Source: CAG-170 sp022779365 (GTDB lineage Bacteria > Bacillota > Clostridia > Oscillospirales > Oscillospiraceae). Taken from it: a DNA stretch of 64,000 bases. A program made the position numbers and the translations under genes. The notes below the pieces were generated by a model. The model did no database searches, was not told where the DNA came from, and was given only the letters and a program-made list of their open reading frames with translations. Where the stretch lies: assembly GCA_022779365.1 (NCBI GenBank), contig JALFSI010000034.1, positions 1 to 64,000 of the forward strand, read 5' to 3'. Positions 44,334 to 52,800 of this stretch are shown here, piece after piece (the first letter of the stretch is position 1; the number at the start of each line of letters is the position of its first letter).

Positions 44334-45443
44334 ATGAAAACTGTCATGCTGGTATTCGGCACGCGCCCCGAGGCGATCAAAATGTGCCCGCTGGTGAACG
44401 AGCTCAAGACGCGCAAGGGTCTCAAGACCGTCGTCTGCGTCACGGGGCAGCACCGGCAGATGCTCGATCAGGTGCTCGCCGCGTTCGGCGTTGAGCCGGA
44501 CTACGACCTTTCCATCATGAAGGACAAGCAGACGCTGTTTGACATCACCACGAATATCCTGAACCGCATCCGGGCGGTGTTGGAGGAGGTGCGCCCCGAC
44601 GTTGTGCTCGTGCACGGCGACACGTCCACCACGTTTGTCACCGCGCTCGCGTGCTTCTACCTGCAAATTCCCGTGGGGCATGTGGAGGCGGGGCTGCGCA
44701 CCTACAATATTTATTCGCCGTATCCCGAGGAATTTAACCGGCAGGCGGTCAGTATTATTTCGCAGTACAACTTCGCGCCCACGGCGCGCGCGCGGGACAA
44801 TCTCCTGCACGAGGGCAAGCGCGCGGAGACGATCTTTGTCACCGGCAACACCGCCATTGACGCGCTGCAAACGACCGTGCGCGAGGATTATACGCACCCG
44901 GAGCTGACCTGGGCGCAGGGCAGCCGCCTCATCGTCATCACGGCGCACCGGCGCGAAAACCTGGGCGAGCCGATGCACCAAATGTTCCGCGCCATCCGCC
45001 GCATTATGGACGAGCACCCCGACGTCAAGGCGATCTACCCCATCCACATGAACCCCGTGGTACGGCAGGCGGCGGATGAGGAGCTGCGCGGCTGTGACCG
45101 CATCCATATCATCGAGCCGATGGAGGTGCTGGACTTCCACAATCTGCTCGCCCGCAGTTATCTGATCCTGACCGACAGCGGCGGCATTCAGGAGGAAGCG
45201 CCGTCGCTCGGCAAGCCCGTGCTCGTCATGCGCGACACGACCGAGCGTCCCGAGGGCATCGACGCCGGGACGCTGCGGCTGGTGGGCACGAACGAGGACG
45301 TCATCTACCGCAATTTTAAGCAGCTTTTGGAGGACAGCGACGCGTATCAGGCGATGGCGCGCGCCAGCAACCCCTATGGCGACGGGCGCGCCTGCCGCCG
45401 CATCGCGGACATTCTGGAAGTCGGACACGTCACGTTTGCGTGA
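44334..45443 (+). CDS. wecB: UDP-N-acetylglucosamine 2-epimerase (non-hydrolysing)
   Basis: A 369-residue enzyme interconverting UDP-GlcNAc and UDP-ManNAc. FGTRPEAIKMCPLV (residues 7-20) and GHVEAGLRTYN are family signatures, and TDSGGIQEEAPSLGKPVLVMRDTTERPEG is the sugar-nucleotide site at the C-terminal half. AAGGAGG precedes ATG 44334. With WecC it supplies UDP-ManNAcA for a capsule, teichuronic-like polymer or similar glycan. No glycosyltransferase or polymerase is nearby, so the final polymer is made elsewhere. Confidence 0.95.
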   Translation: MKTVMLVFGTRPEAIKMCPLVNELKTRKGLKTVVCVTGQHRQMLDQVLAAFGVEPDYDLSIMKDKQTLFDITTNILNRIRAVLEEVRPDVVLVHGDTSTTFVTALACFYLQIPVGHVEAGLRTYNIYSPYPEEFNRQAVSIISQYNFAPTARARDNLLHEGKRAETIFVTGNTAIDALQTTVREDYTHPELTWAQGSRLIVITAHRRENLGEPMHQMFRAIRRIMDEHPDVKAIYPIHMNPVVRQAADEELRGCDRIHIIEPMEVLDFHNLLARSYLILTDSGGIQEEAPSLGKPVLVMRDTTERPEGIDAGTLRLVGTNEDVIYRNFKQLLEDSDAYQAMARASNPYGDGRACRRIADILEVGHVTFA

Positions 45444-45467
45444 CAGATAGAATTTAAGGAGGTACCC

Positions 45468-46937
45468 ATGCGCAACCTACTGGCATTCGACCTCGGCGCG
45501 TCAAACGGACGCGCGATCCTGGGGCAGTTCGACGGCGAGAGGATCGTCATGCGTGAGCTGCACCGCTTTGAAAATAACTATGTAGAGATGAACGGCGTAT
45601 TCTACTGGGATCTGCCGTATCTTTACAGCCAGCTCAAGCAGGGGCTGCTTGCCTTCAAGCAGGCAAACGTCGGCGAGCTGGACTGCTTCGGCATCGACAC
45701 CTGGGGCGTGGATTACGGTCTGCTCGACCGCAACGACCATCTCCTTTCCAACCCCCGCGCCTACCGCTACGCGGTGGATGACGATTTCCGCGAGACGTGG
45801 AAGGTCGTGGATTTCCCCACGCTCTTTGCCCGCACGGGCATCGCCAATGAGAACTTCAACACGCTCTATCAGCTCTACCGCCGCAAGCGCGAGGGCGACG
45901 TGGCGCTGGAAAACGCCGAGACGCTGCTGTTTATGCCCGACCTGCTGGGCTTTTTGCTCACGGGCGAAAAGAAGTCGGAGTACACCGAGGTCACGACCGG
46001 CATGATCTATAATCCCACCGCGAAGGACTACGACTGGCAGACGATCGACGCGCTGGGGCTGCCGCGCAAGATCTTCACGCCCATGGACCGCGCCGGTCAG
46101 CTCCGCGGGCGGCTGCGGGCGGAGCTTGCCGAGGAGCTGGGCATCAACCGCGCGCACTTTGCCGCCGTGGGCACGCATGATACCGCGTCCGCCCTGGCAG
46201 CGATCCCCGGCGAGGGGAGCTTTGCGTTCTTGTCGAGCGGCACCTGGTCGCTGTTCGGCACGGAGACGGACGCGCCGCTGCTGACCGATACGGTGCGCGA
46301 GGCGAATTTCTCCAATGAAGGGACGATCCAGGGCGGCTTCTGCCCGCTCAAGAACATCATGGGCTTGTGGCTCATTCAGGAGTGCCGCCGCGACTGGCAG
46401 AGGGCGGGGCAGCATCTGAGCTGGGACGACATCGTAAAGCAGGCGGAGCAGTCTGAGCCGATGCGCACCGTCATCGACACCGACTGCGGCGACTTTTATG
46501 CCGGTGGGCGGATGGTCGAAAAAATTCAGGCGTTCGCCCGCCGCACAAATCAGCCCGTGCCCGAAACGGTCGGGCAGGTCGCGCGCTGTATCTATGAGTC
46601 GCTGGCGCTCAAGTACCGCTGGGCGCTGGAGCGGCTGGAGGAGATCAAGGGGCAGCGCATCGAGCAGCTCAACATCGTCGGCGGCGGCATCCAGAATCGG
46701 ATGCTTGACCAGCTCGTCGCCGATTCCATCGACCGCCCCGTCATCACGGGTCCCATCGAGGGTGCGGCGATCGGCAACCTGCTGGCGCAGGCGATGGCGC
46801 TGGGCGATATTCAGGACATTTCCGAGCTGCGCGCCGTCGTGCGCCGCTCCGAGCCCGTTGAGCGCTGGACGCCGAACCACACCGAGATCTGGGAGGACGG
46901 CTACAAGCGCCTGCTCTCGCTTCTGGAAAATGCGTAA
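45468..46937 (+). CDS. rhaB: Rhamnulokinase
   Basis: A 489-residue FGGY-family kinase phosphorylating L-rhamnulose. FDLGASNGRAILGQFDG (residues 6-22) is the first phosphate loop. CFGIDTWGVDYGLLD and HDTASALAAIPGEGSFAFLSSGTWSLFG match RhaB, and NIVGGGIQNRMLDQLVADS is the C-terminal ATP site. AAGGAGG precedes the ATG. It lies 24 bases after wecB but belongs to a catabolic pathway. No rhaA, rhaD or rhamnose transporter is in the window, so its placement is odd. Confidence 0.93.
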   Translation: MRNLLAFDLGASNGRAILGQFDGERIVMRELHRFENNYVEMNGVFYWDLPYLYSQLKQGLLAFKQANVGELDCFGIDTWGVDYGLLDRNDHLLSNPRAYRYAVDDDFRETWKVVDFPTLFARTGIANENFNTLYQLYRRKREGDVALENAETLLFMPDLLGFLLTGEKKSEYTEVTTGMIYNPTAKDYDWQTIDALGLPRKIFTPMDRAGQLRGRLRAELAEELGINRAHFAAVGTHDTASALAAIPGEGSFAFLSSGTWSLFGTETDAPLLTDTVREANFSNEGTIQGGFCPLKNIMGLWLIQECRRDWQRAGQHLSWDDIVKQAEQSEPMRTVIDTDCGDFYAGGRMVEKIQAFARRTNQPVPETVGQVARCIYESLALKYRWALERLEEIKGQRIEQLNIVGGGIQNRMLDQLVADSIDRPVITGPIEGAAIGNLLAQAMALGDIQDISELRAVVRRSEPVERWTPNHTEIWEDGYKRLLSLLENA

Positions 46938-46944
46938 AAAACGG

Positions 46945-46973
46945 TTGAGTGTATACGAAAAACGTTGTATACT
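46945..46973 (+). promoter_or_regulatory. SigA promoter of pta
   Basis: TTGAGT (46945-46950), 17 bases and TATACT (46968-46973), beginning just after the rhaB stop. Transcription would start near 46980. Confidence 0.82.
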
Positions 46974-47017
46974 GTAATCAAGAATTGCGCGTAAACGCAA
47001 AATTGGAGGTACATAGT

Positions 47018-48034
47018 ATGTTCACCAAACTGATCGACGCACTCAAAGCCACCCGCCGCACCATCGTCTTTACCGAAGGTCCTGACGCCCGTATCCTCGA
47101 GGCTGCCAGCCGCCTTCTCAAGGAGGACCTGATGGACGTCATCCTCATCGGTAACGAAGCCGAGGTCAAGGCTGCCGCGGAAAAGGGCAATTTCTGCATC
47201 TGCAAGGCGACCATCATCGACCCCGCGACCTATGACGGCATGGATGAGATGGTGGCGAAAATGGTCGAGCTGCGCAAGGGCAAGATGTCCGAAGAGGACT
47301 GCCGCGCCGCGCTCGCCAAGGGCAACTATTTCGGCACGATGCTCGTAAAGCTGGGCAAGGCGGACGCGCTGCTCGGCGGCGCGACCTACTCCACCGCCGA
47401 TACCGTTCGTCCGGCGCTCCAGCTCGTCAAGACCCGCAAGGGCGCGCACCTCGTCTCCTCCTGCTTCATCCTCTGCCGCGAGGGCAAGGACGGCGCGCAG
47501 GAAAAGTACTGCATGGGCGACTGCGCCATCAACATCGACTATCCCGATACGCTGGATAAGACCACCGGCGAGGTGACGTTCTCCGGCGCGCAGAAGCTGG
47601 CGGAGGTCGCCATCGAGTCCGCGCGCACTGCGCAGTTCTTCGGCATTGACCCCAAGGTCGCCATGCTGAGCTTCTCCACCAAGGGCAGCGGCAAGGGCGG
47701 CACGGTCGCGCTGTCCGCCGAGGCAACCAAAATTGCCAAGGAGCTCGCGCCTGAGCTTGCCATCGACGGCGAAATGCAGTTTGACGCGGCGGTCTCCCCG
47801 GTCGTCGGTCAGCTCAAGTTCCCCGGCTCGAAGGTCGCGGGCTACGCCAACACGTTCATCTTCCCGTGCATCGAGGCGGGCAACATCGGCTATAAGATCG
47901 CGCAGCGTCTGGGCGGCTTTGAGGCCTACGGTCCGATCCTGCAGGGTCTGAACGCGCCCATCAACGACCTCTCCCGCGGCTGCAACGCCGACGAGGTCTA
48001 CAAAATGGCGATCATCACGGCAGGCATGGCATAA
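47018..48034 (+). CDS. pta: Phosphate acetyltransferase
   Basis: A 338-residue enzyme converting acetyl-CoA and phosphate to acetyl-phosphate. It is the short form without the N-terminal regulatory domains of E. coli Pta. IVFTEGPDARILEAA (residues 15-29) opens the domain. GGATYSTADTVRPALQL, LSFSTKGSGKGG and FPGSKVAGYANTFIFPCIEAGNIGYK are family signatures near the CoA and phosphate site. GGAGGT precedes ATG 47018; the longer frame starts in the promoter. Acetate kinase is not in the window. Key for fermentative ATP formation. Confidence 0.95.
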   Translation: MFTKLIDALKATRRTIVFTEGPDARILEAASRLLKEDLMDVILIGNEAEVKAAAEKGNFCICKATIIDPATYDGMDEMVAKMVELRKGKMSEEDCRAALAKGNYFGTMLVKLGKADALLGGATYSTADTVRPALQLVKTRKGAHLVSSCFILCREGKDGAQEKYCMGDCAINIDYPDTLDKTTGEVTFSGAQKLAEVAIESARTAQFFGIDPKVAMLSFSTKGSGKGGTVALSAEATKIAKELAPELAIDGEMQFDAAVSPVVGQLKFPGSKVAGYANTFIFPCIEAGNIGYKIAQRLGGFEAYGPILQGLNAPINDLSRGCNADEVYKMAIITAGMA

Positions 48035-48218
48035 GGGTTTCGAACAAAGCGAAAATCAACTCAATACGCAATAAAAAATTCCGGGCGAACCCAGCGTAGC
48101 GGTTCGACCGGAAAAAGGAAGAAGGAAGCCGACAGGAAAAGCGGCCTTGCTTTGCAAGGATGCGTTCCGAAAGGGTTTCTTCTGACGTGGTCTCTCACGC
48201 GACCTTACCAAAAACTTC

Positions 48219-48252
48219 GTGGGAATGCCGGCTTCGGCATTCCCGCGTTTTA
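48219..48252 (+). other. Hairpin between pta and the third MATE gene
   Basis: A GGGAATGCC / GGCATTCCC stem with a CTTC-type loop followed by GCGTTTTAT, ending about 17 bases before the MATE start. It may terminate pta readthrough or attenuate the MATE gene. The rest of the 48035-48268 gap shows another small inverted repeat (CGAACC / GGTTCG near 48090) but no gene and no clear promoter. Confidence 0.5.
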
Positions 48253-48268
48253 TCCTCGGAGAAAACAT

Positions 48269-49687
48269 ATGAAACTGACAAACTATCTGGGCGACAAGCC
48301 CTTCTGGCGCGTGGCGCTGCGGCTGGCGCTGCCGGTGTCCATCCAGAACGTGCTGTCCAGCTCCTTCCAGCTTGTCGATACGATGATGGTCTCGCGGCTG
48401 GGCGACGTGGTGCTCTCCGCCGTCGGCATGGCGGCGCAGTGGGGCTGGCTGTGTATGCTGCTGGGCTTCGGGCTGTGCTCCGGCATGAGCGTGTTCGTCT
48501 CGCAGTATTGGGGCGTCAAGGATCTCAAGGGCATCCGCCGCGTGCTCGGCATGGGGCTTTTGAGCAGTCTGGTCGTGTCCTTTGCGTTTATGGGCGTGGC
48601 GCTTGCCGCGCCGCGCTGGGTCATCGGGCTGTTCAATCAGGACGCCGCCGTCATCGAGGCGGGCTGCCGGTATCTGACCATCGTCTGCTTCTCGTATCCG
48701 GCGGTAGCGCTGATGAATGTGCTCTCTGCGGTCCTGCGCAACACCGAGCGGGTCAAGCTGCCGATGTACGTCGCCGCCATCACCACGGTCGTAAACGCGT
48801 TCGTGGACTACGGTCTCATCAACGGCGCGTTCGGAATGCCGCGCATGGGCGTTGCGGGCGCGGCGCTGGCGACGTGCATCTCCTCGTGGCTCGGTCCGAT
48901 TTTGGTGCTGATCTTCTCGCTGATCGAGAAAAACATCCTCACAGGACCGATCCGGGAGCTGACGCGCTTCGGACTCAAAAACTTCGGCGCGTTCTGCGCC
49001 CGCGCGCTGCCCGTTATGTGCAACGAGGGGCTCTGGGCGATGGGCATTCTGGTGCTCAACATGGTGTATTCCAACATGGGCTATGAATATTACGCCGGTA
49101 TGACCATTTTTAAGACGTTTTCCGAGCTTGCCTTCGCGTTTTATGTGGGCATGGGCAACGCCTGCGTCATCATGGTCGGCAAGTCCATCGGCAGCGGCAA
49201 GATCCGCCGCGGCGTGGAGGATGCACGGCGGTTTTCCGTGCTCGTGCCGCTGCTGGGCGTTGTCATCGGCGGGCTTATGATCCTGCTACGGCATCCGCTG
49301 GTGTCGATCTTCTCCACGGGCGAGACGCTCTCGGCGCTGACGCTGGCAACGGCGCTTGCCGTGACGGTGTTCTGTTCGCTGGAGGTCGGCTTCCGCAACA
49401 TCAGCTATGTGCAGGTCGTGGGCGTGTTCCGCTCCGGCGGCGATACGCTCACGGGAATGTTCTTTGATCTCGGCGCGCTGTGGCTCATCTCCATCCCGCT
49501 GACGCTGCTGGCGGCAAATGTGCTGCACCTGCCGTTTTTGGGTGTGGTCATGTGCGCGTATCTGGGCGAGGATATTCCCAAGAGTCTGCTCAGTATCCGC
49601 CATTTCCGCTCCATGAAATGGCTGCGCCCCGTCACCCCGGAGGGGCAGGCGGGTCTGGAAGCATGGCGCAGAGAAGAGGCAAAATAA
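48269..49687 (+). CDS. MATE family efflux transporter
   Basis: A 472-residue MATE/MOP family exporter with about twelve helices. It begins MKLTNYLGDKPFWRVALRLALP, then SIQNVLSSSFQLVDTMMVSRLG, the usual N-terminal pattern. The start is ATG 48269 behind CGGAGAAA; the longer frame runs through a hairpin and lacks a site. It is not paired with a regulator. Its terminator hairpin has been partly duplicated by a repeat insertion directly after the stop. The substrate is unknown. Confidence 0.92.
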   Translation: MKLTNYLGDKPFWRVALRLALPVSIQNVLSSSFQLVDTMMVSRLGDVVLSAVGMAAQWGWLCMLLGFGLCSGMSVFVSQYWGVKDLKGIRRVLGMGLLSSLVVSFAFMGVALAAPRWVIGLFNQDAAVIEAGCRYLTIVCFSYPAVALMNVLSAVLRNTERVKLPMYVAAITTVVNAFVDYGLINGAFGMPRMGVAGAALATCISSWLGPILVLIFSLIEKNILTGPIRELTRFGLKNFGAFCARALPVMCNEGLWAMGILVLNMVYSNMGYEYYAGMTIFKTFSELAFAFYVGMGNACVIMVGKSIGSGKIRRGVEDARRFSVLVPLLGVVIGGLMILLRHPLVSIFSTGETLSALTLATALAVTVFCSLEVGFRNISYVQVVGVFRSGGDTLTGMFFDLGALWLISIPLTLLAANVLHLPFLGVVMCAYLGEDIPKSLLSIRHFRSMKWLRPVTPEGQAGLEAWRREEAK

Positions 49688-49689
49688 AC

Positions 49690-49782
49690 CGCTGCCCGGC
49701 GGCTGTTGCCTGCGGGCGCAAAACTCTGCGAGGCTTTTTCGACAGACTGAAACGCTGCCCGGCGGCTGTTGCCGCCGGGCAT
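49690..49782 (+). repeat. Repeat fragment H inserted in the MATE terminator hairpin
   Basis: A 42-base piece (49711-49752) matches the right end of repeat copy G (GCGGGCGCAAAACTCTGCGA, then GGCTTTTT and GACAGACTG). It is bracketed by identical 21-base sequences at 49690-49710 and 49753-49773, which form the left half of a terminator-type hairpin (GCCCGGCGGC). Only the second copy continues into the right arm (GCCGCCGGGC). This looks like an insertion that duplicated part of the hairpin. Confidence 0.68.
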
Positions 49783-49794
49783 ATTTAAGTAACA

Positions 49795-49905
49795 GGTAGT
49801 AGTGAATAGGTGCGGTGTCGCGCGGGGCGCGACGGTTTCAATTCGTGCCGCTGTGCGGCACACCACACTTCTTCACTTTTCGCTCTTCACTCTTCACGAT
49901 ATTTA
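49795..49905. repeat. Palindromic repeat, copy 1 (partner at 61705-61820)
   Basis: An A+T-rich TGAATAGGTG start, a small stem (GTCGCG / CGCGAC), TTCAATTCGTGCCGC, a CGGCACACC stem end and a CTTCACTCTTCAC tail. The same order with changed stem sequences is seen at 61705-61820. The outer TAGTGAA / TTCACT parts are mutually complementary. Non-coding. Confidence 0.65.
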
Positions 49906-51648
49906 CGGCAGCTTATACTCCATCGCGTAATCGCGCATCGCGCGGCGGAAGCCCTCGTCGCCGAGCTTGATCGCCCGAAGCGTTTCATGCAGGTTCAGGT
50001 TATGCTGCGCGGTGTCGATGGTGCAGCCGGCGATGTTCGAGCAGTGGTCGGACGTGCGCTCAAGGTCGGTCAGCAGATCGCAGAGCACAAAGCCTGTTTC
50101 GATGCCGCAGGCGCCCTGCTGCATCCGCAGGATGTGGCGCGTGCGCATCTGCTCCTTGAGAAGGTCGATGACCTGCTCCAGCGGCTCGACCTGCGCCGCC
50201 TTTGCAACATCGGCAGTCTCGAACGACTCCTCTGTCAGCGTCAGGATCTTCCGCACCGCCGCGGACAGCACCGCCAGCTCCGCCTGCGCCGCCGGGCTGA
50301 ACGAGAGCTTTTTCTGCCGCAGCTCCTCCGCCGACTCCAGCACGTTCACGGCGTGGTCGGAAATGCGCTCGAGGTCGCCGATGGATTTGAGCAGCCCCGC
50401 GGCTTCCTCGCTCTGCGCCGGACCGAGCTTGCACGCGCTGAGCTTGACCAGATATGTGCCGAGAATATCCTCGTCGTGGTCGCAGAGCGTTTCCCCCTCG
50501 CGGATGCGCGCGGCAAGCTCCGGCGTATACGCCGTCAGGCTGTCCAGCGCGCCGCGAAGCGCTGCCACCGCGCGCCGCGCCATCTGAGACGCCACCGCGC
50601 GGCTCTGCTGCAGCGCCAGCGACGGCGTTGCAAGCAGGCGCTCATCCAGCTCCGAGAGCTTTTCCTTCTGCGCGTCGTCCGGCACGATGCGGATCGCCAG
50701 CCGCTCCAGCAGCCCGCCCGCGGGCAGGAGCATCGCCGTGCAGAGGATATTGAAGAGCGAATGGCAGACGGCAATGCCGCCCATCGTCGCGCCCTCGTCC
50801 AAAATCGCCGGGTGCGCGAGGGCGCGGACGGCGGAAAAGACCGTCAGCAGCACGACCACGCCGATGATGTTGAACATCAGATGCACCACCGCCGCGCGGC
50901 GGGCGTTTTTGTTCGTGCCGACGGACGCGATCATCGCCGTCACGCAGGTGCCGATATTCTGCCCCATGATGATGGGGATAGCGGCGGCATAGCTGACCGC
51001 GCCGGTCGTCGCCAGCGCCTGCAAAATGCCGACGGAGGCGGAGCTGGACTGGATCACGCCCGTGAGCAGCGCGCCCGCGAGCACGCCGAGGATGGGATTT
51101 TTGAAGGCGACGAACAGTCTCGTAAATGCCGGCACATCCTTCAGCCCCGACACCGCGCCGCTCATCGTCTCCATGCCGAACATGAGCGTGGCAAAGCTGA
51201 GCAGGATCAGCCCCGTGTCCTTCTTGCGTGCATCCTTGCAGAACATGAAATACACCGTGCCGATGAGCGCCAGCACCGGCGTAAACGAGCTGGGCTTTAA
51301 GAGCTGCACGAAGAAATTATCCGCCTGAATGCCGCCCAGGCTCAGCAGCCACGCCGTGACTGTCGTGCCGACGTTCGCGCCCATAATGACGTTGATCGCC
51401 TGCCGCAGGGTCATAAGCCCCGAGTTTACAAAGCCGACGACCATGACCGTGGTCGCGGACGACGACTGAATGATCGCCGTCACGCCCAGACCCGTCAGGA
51501 AGCCGGTCAGCGCGCGGTCGGTGAGCTTGCCGAGCAGGGTGCGCAGACTGCCGCCCGCGCGGCGCTCCAGCCCCTGCCCCATCAGGTTCATGCCAAACAA
51601 AAACAGGCACAGCCCGCCGATCATTTTCAGAAGATCAAAAAAATCCAT
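49903..51648 (-). CDS. Na/Pi cotransporter family protein with PhoU-like domain
   Basis: A 581-residue membrane protein. The N-terminal half (to about 320) has two inverted Na/Pi-cotransporter repeats. Each carries a QSSSA motif: AIIQSSSATTVMVVGFVN at about 59-76 and GVIQSSSASVGILQALA further on. The C-terminal 230 residues are helical and PhoU-like, with ISDHAVNVLESAEEL and TSDHCSNIAG metal-binding patterns. It should import phosphate with Na+ or regulate it. AGAGGAAT precedes ATG 51648. It stands alone between two repeat blocks. Confidence 0.92.
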   Translation of the reverse strand: MDFFDLLKMIGGLCLFLFGMNLMGQGLERRAGGSLRTLLGKLTDRALTGFLTGLGVTAIIQSSSATTVMVVGFVNSGLMTLRQAINVIMGANVGTTVTAWLLSLGGIQADNFFVQLLKPSSFTPVLALIGTVYFMFCKDARKKDTGLILLSFATLMFGMETMSGAVSGLKDVPAFTRLFVAFKNPILGVLAGALLTGVIQSSSASVGILQALATTGAVSYAAAIPIIMGQNIGTCVTAMIASVGTNKNARRAAVVHLMFNIIGVVVLLTVFSAVRALAHPAILDEGATMGGIAVCHSLFNILCTAMLLPAGGLLERLAIRIVPDDAQKEKLSELDERLLATPSLALQQSRAVASQMARRAVAALRGALDSLTAYTPELAARIREGETLCDHDEDILGTYLVKLSACKLGPAQSEEAAGLLKSIGDLERISDHAVNVLESAEELRQKKLSFSPAAQAELAVLSAAVRKILTLTEESFETADVAKAAQVEPLEQVIDLLKEQMRTRHILRMQQGACGIETGFVLCDLLTDLERTSDHCSNIAGCTIDTAQHNLNLHETLRAIKLGDEGFRRAMRDYAMEYKLP

Positions 51649-51749
51649 ATTCCTCTTGGTCCCTCCACAGCTTTTGTCGGGTAAGAGTATAAAGGACGCA
51701 GGTCAAATGCAAGGTCAGCTTTGTGTAAAATCTAAGTAAAATTTTGCGG

Positions 51750-51997
51750 GAGTGCGGCGGGTTTGCGGAAGTCCAAGGCTTCCCCTCGGGGGGAAGCTGT
51801 CCACGGAGCGGACTGATGAGGGGAGGGGTTGTACGTTCTGAGCGGTTGCTACGTTTGCACGACGCAAAGGCTTCCCTTGGTGACCAAGGGGAGGCTTTGG
51901 TACGGGCGAAACGCGTCACAGCTCAGAACGTACAACTCTTCTCCTCATCCGGCGCTTCGCGCCACCTTCCCCTCAAGGGGAAGGCGTGGGTGCGCGC
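51750..51997. repeat. Palindromic repeat block D
   Basis: It holds the inverted pair of the second module type (AAGGCTTCCCCTCGGGGGGA with GATGAGGGG, and CCTCATCCGGCGCTTCGCG with CTTCCCCTCAAGGGGAAGG). Between them lies a long imperfect palindrome (TTGTACGTTCTGAG / CTCAGAACGTACAA) of about 100 bases. No coding potential. Confidence 0.8.
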
Positions 51998-52034
51998 AAA
52001 AATCGCGGCAGATTTCGTCTGCCGCGATTTTTTA
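51998..52034. terminator. Terminator of rsmG
   Basis: The stem AAATCGCGGCAGA / TCTGCCGCGATTT has T-runs on both strands. It touches the rsmG stop codon and ends the minus-strand transcript. Confidence 0.82.
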
Positions 52035-52724
52035 CAATGGGCTTTTTTTGATCTTTGCGAAGGCGCGGGGGTATTGCTTGGGGGTCGGGGTCACTTTTTC
52101 GATGATGACGACGCGGTGGGTGGTGTCGGCGACGGGGTATTCATAGATCCTCTGCACCCTGCCGCCAAGCGTGCGGATGGCGCGCTGCGCCTCGTCCACC
52201 TCCTCCTGCGCGAGCGCGCCCTTCATGGCGAGGAACTGCCCGCCCACGCGCACGAACGGCAGGCACAGCTCCGCCAGCACGTTCAGCCGTGCGACGGCGC
52301 GGGACGTGACCACGTCATACTGCTCGCGGCGCTGCGCGGCGTACTCCTCCGCCCGCGCGGTGACAATCTCCGCCTCCACGCCAAGCCCCGGCAGCACCTC
52401 CGCCAGCCAGTTCATGCGCTTTGCCAGCGAATCGAGCAGCGTCAGCCGGATCGTCGGCTCGGCGATCTTCAGCGGCACGCCGGGAAAGCCCGCGCCGCAG
52501 CCGATGTCCAGCACGGTCTTGCCCGCCAGCTCTGCCGCATCCAGCAGCGCCAGACTGTCGAGAAAATGAAGCTGCGCCACGGCAGCGGGGTCTGTGATGG
52601 CGGTCAGGTTCATGACCCGGTTTTTTCCCAGCAGCGCCGCGCCGAAGGCGCAGAGCGTATCGACCGTTTGCCCGTCCAGCGCACGCCCGCGCGATCGCAA
52701 ACCGTCCAGCAGCGTCTGTTTCAT
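52032..52724 (-). CDS. rsmG: 16S rRNA (guanine527-N7)-methyltransferase
   Basis: A 230-residue SAM-dependent methyltransferase acting on the 530 loop of 16S rRNA. KTVLDIGCGAGFPGVPL (about residues 69-85) is the SAM-binding loop. MNLTAITDP near residue 38 and TSRAVARLNVLAELCLPFV are RsmG hallmarks. GAGGT precedes the ATG at 52724. It is transcribed from a promoter within the end of the transketolase gene. In many bacteria rsmG lies near the origin with mnmG and parA; that context is not seen here. Confidence 0.96.
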   Translation of the reverse strand: MKQTLLDGLRSRGRALDGQTVDTLCAFGAALLGKNRVMNLTAITDPAAVAQLHFLDSLALLDAAELAGKTVLDIGCGAGFPGVPLKIAEPTIRLTLLDSLAKRMNWLAEVLPGLGVEAEIVTARAEEYAAQRREQYDVVTSRAVARLNVLAELCLPFVRVGGQFLAMKGALAQEEVDEAQRAIRTLGGRVQRIYEYPVADTTHRVVIIEKVTPTPKQYPRAFAKIKKSPL

Positions 52725-52743
52725 CGCATTACCTCATAAAAAT

Positions 52744-52770
52744 AGTGGGAAGCACACTGTGCTTCCCACT
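52744..52770 (-). terminator. Hairpin between transketolase and rsmG
   Basis: A twelve-base near-perfect stem (AGTGGGAAGCAC / GTGCTTCCCACT) followed on the minus strand by ATTTTTATG, 14 bases past the transketolase stop. It fits a terminator for the transketolase operon. Confidence 0.75.
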
Positions 52771-52771
52771 T

Positions 52772-52800
52772 ATTATACAAAACTTACTTTTTGAGTGCAA
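52772..52800 (-). promoter_or_regulatory. Promoter for rsmG overlapping the transketolase stop
   Basis: TTGCAC (52795-52800), 17 bases and TATAAT (52772-52777) on the minus strand. The predicted start falls within the adjacent hairpin, so promoter and terminator are nested. Confidence 0.6.
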
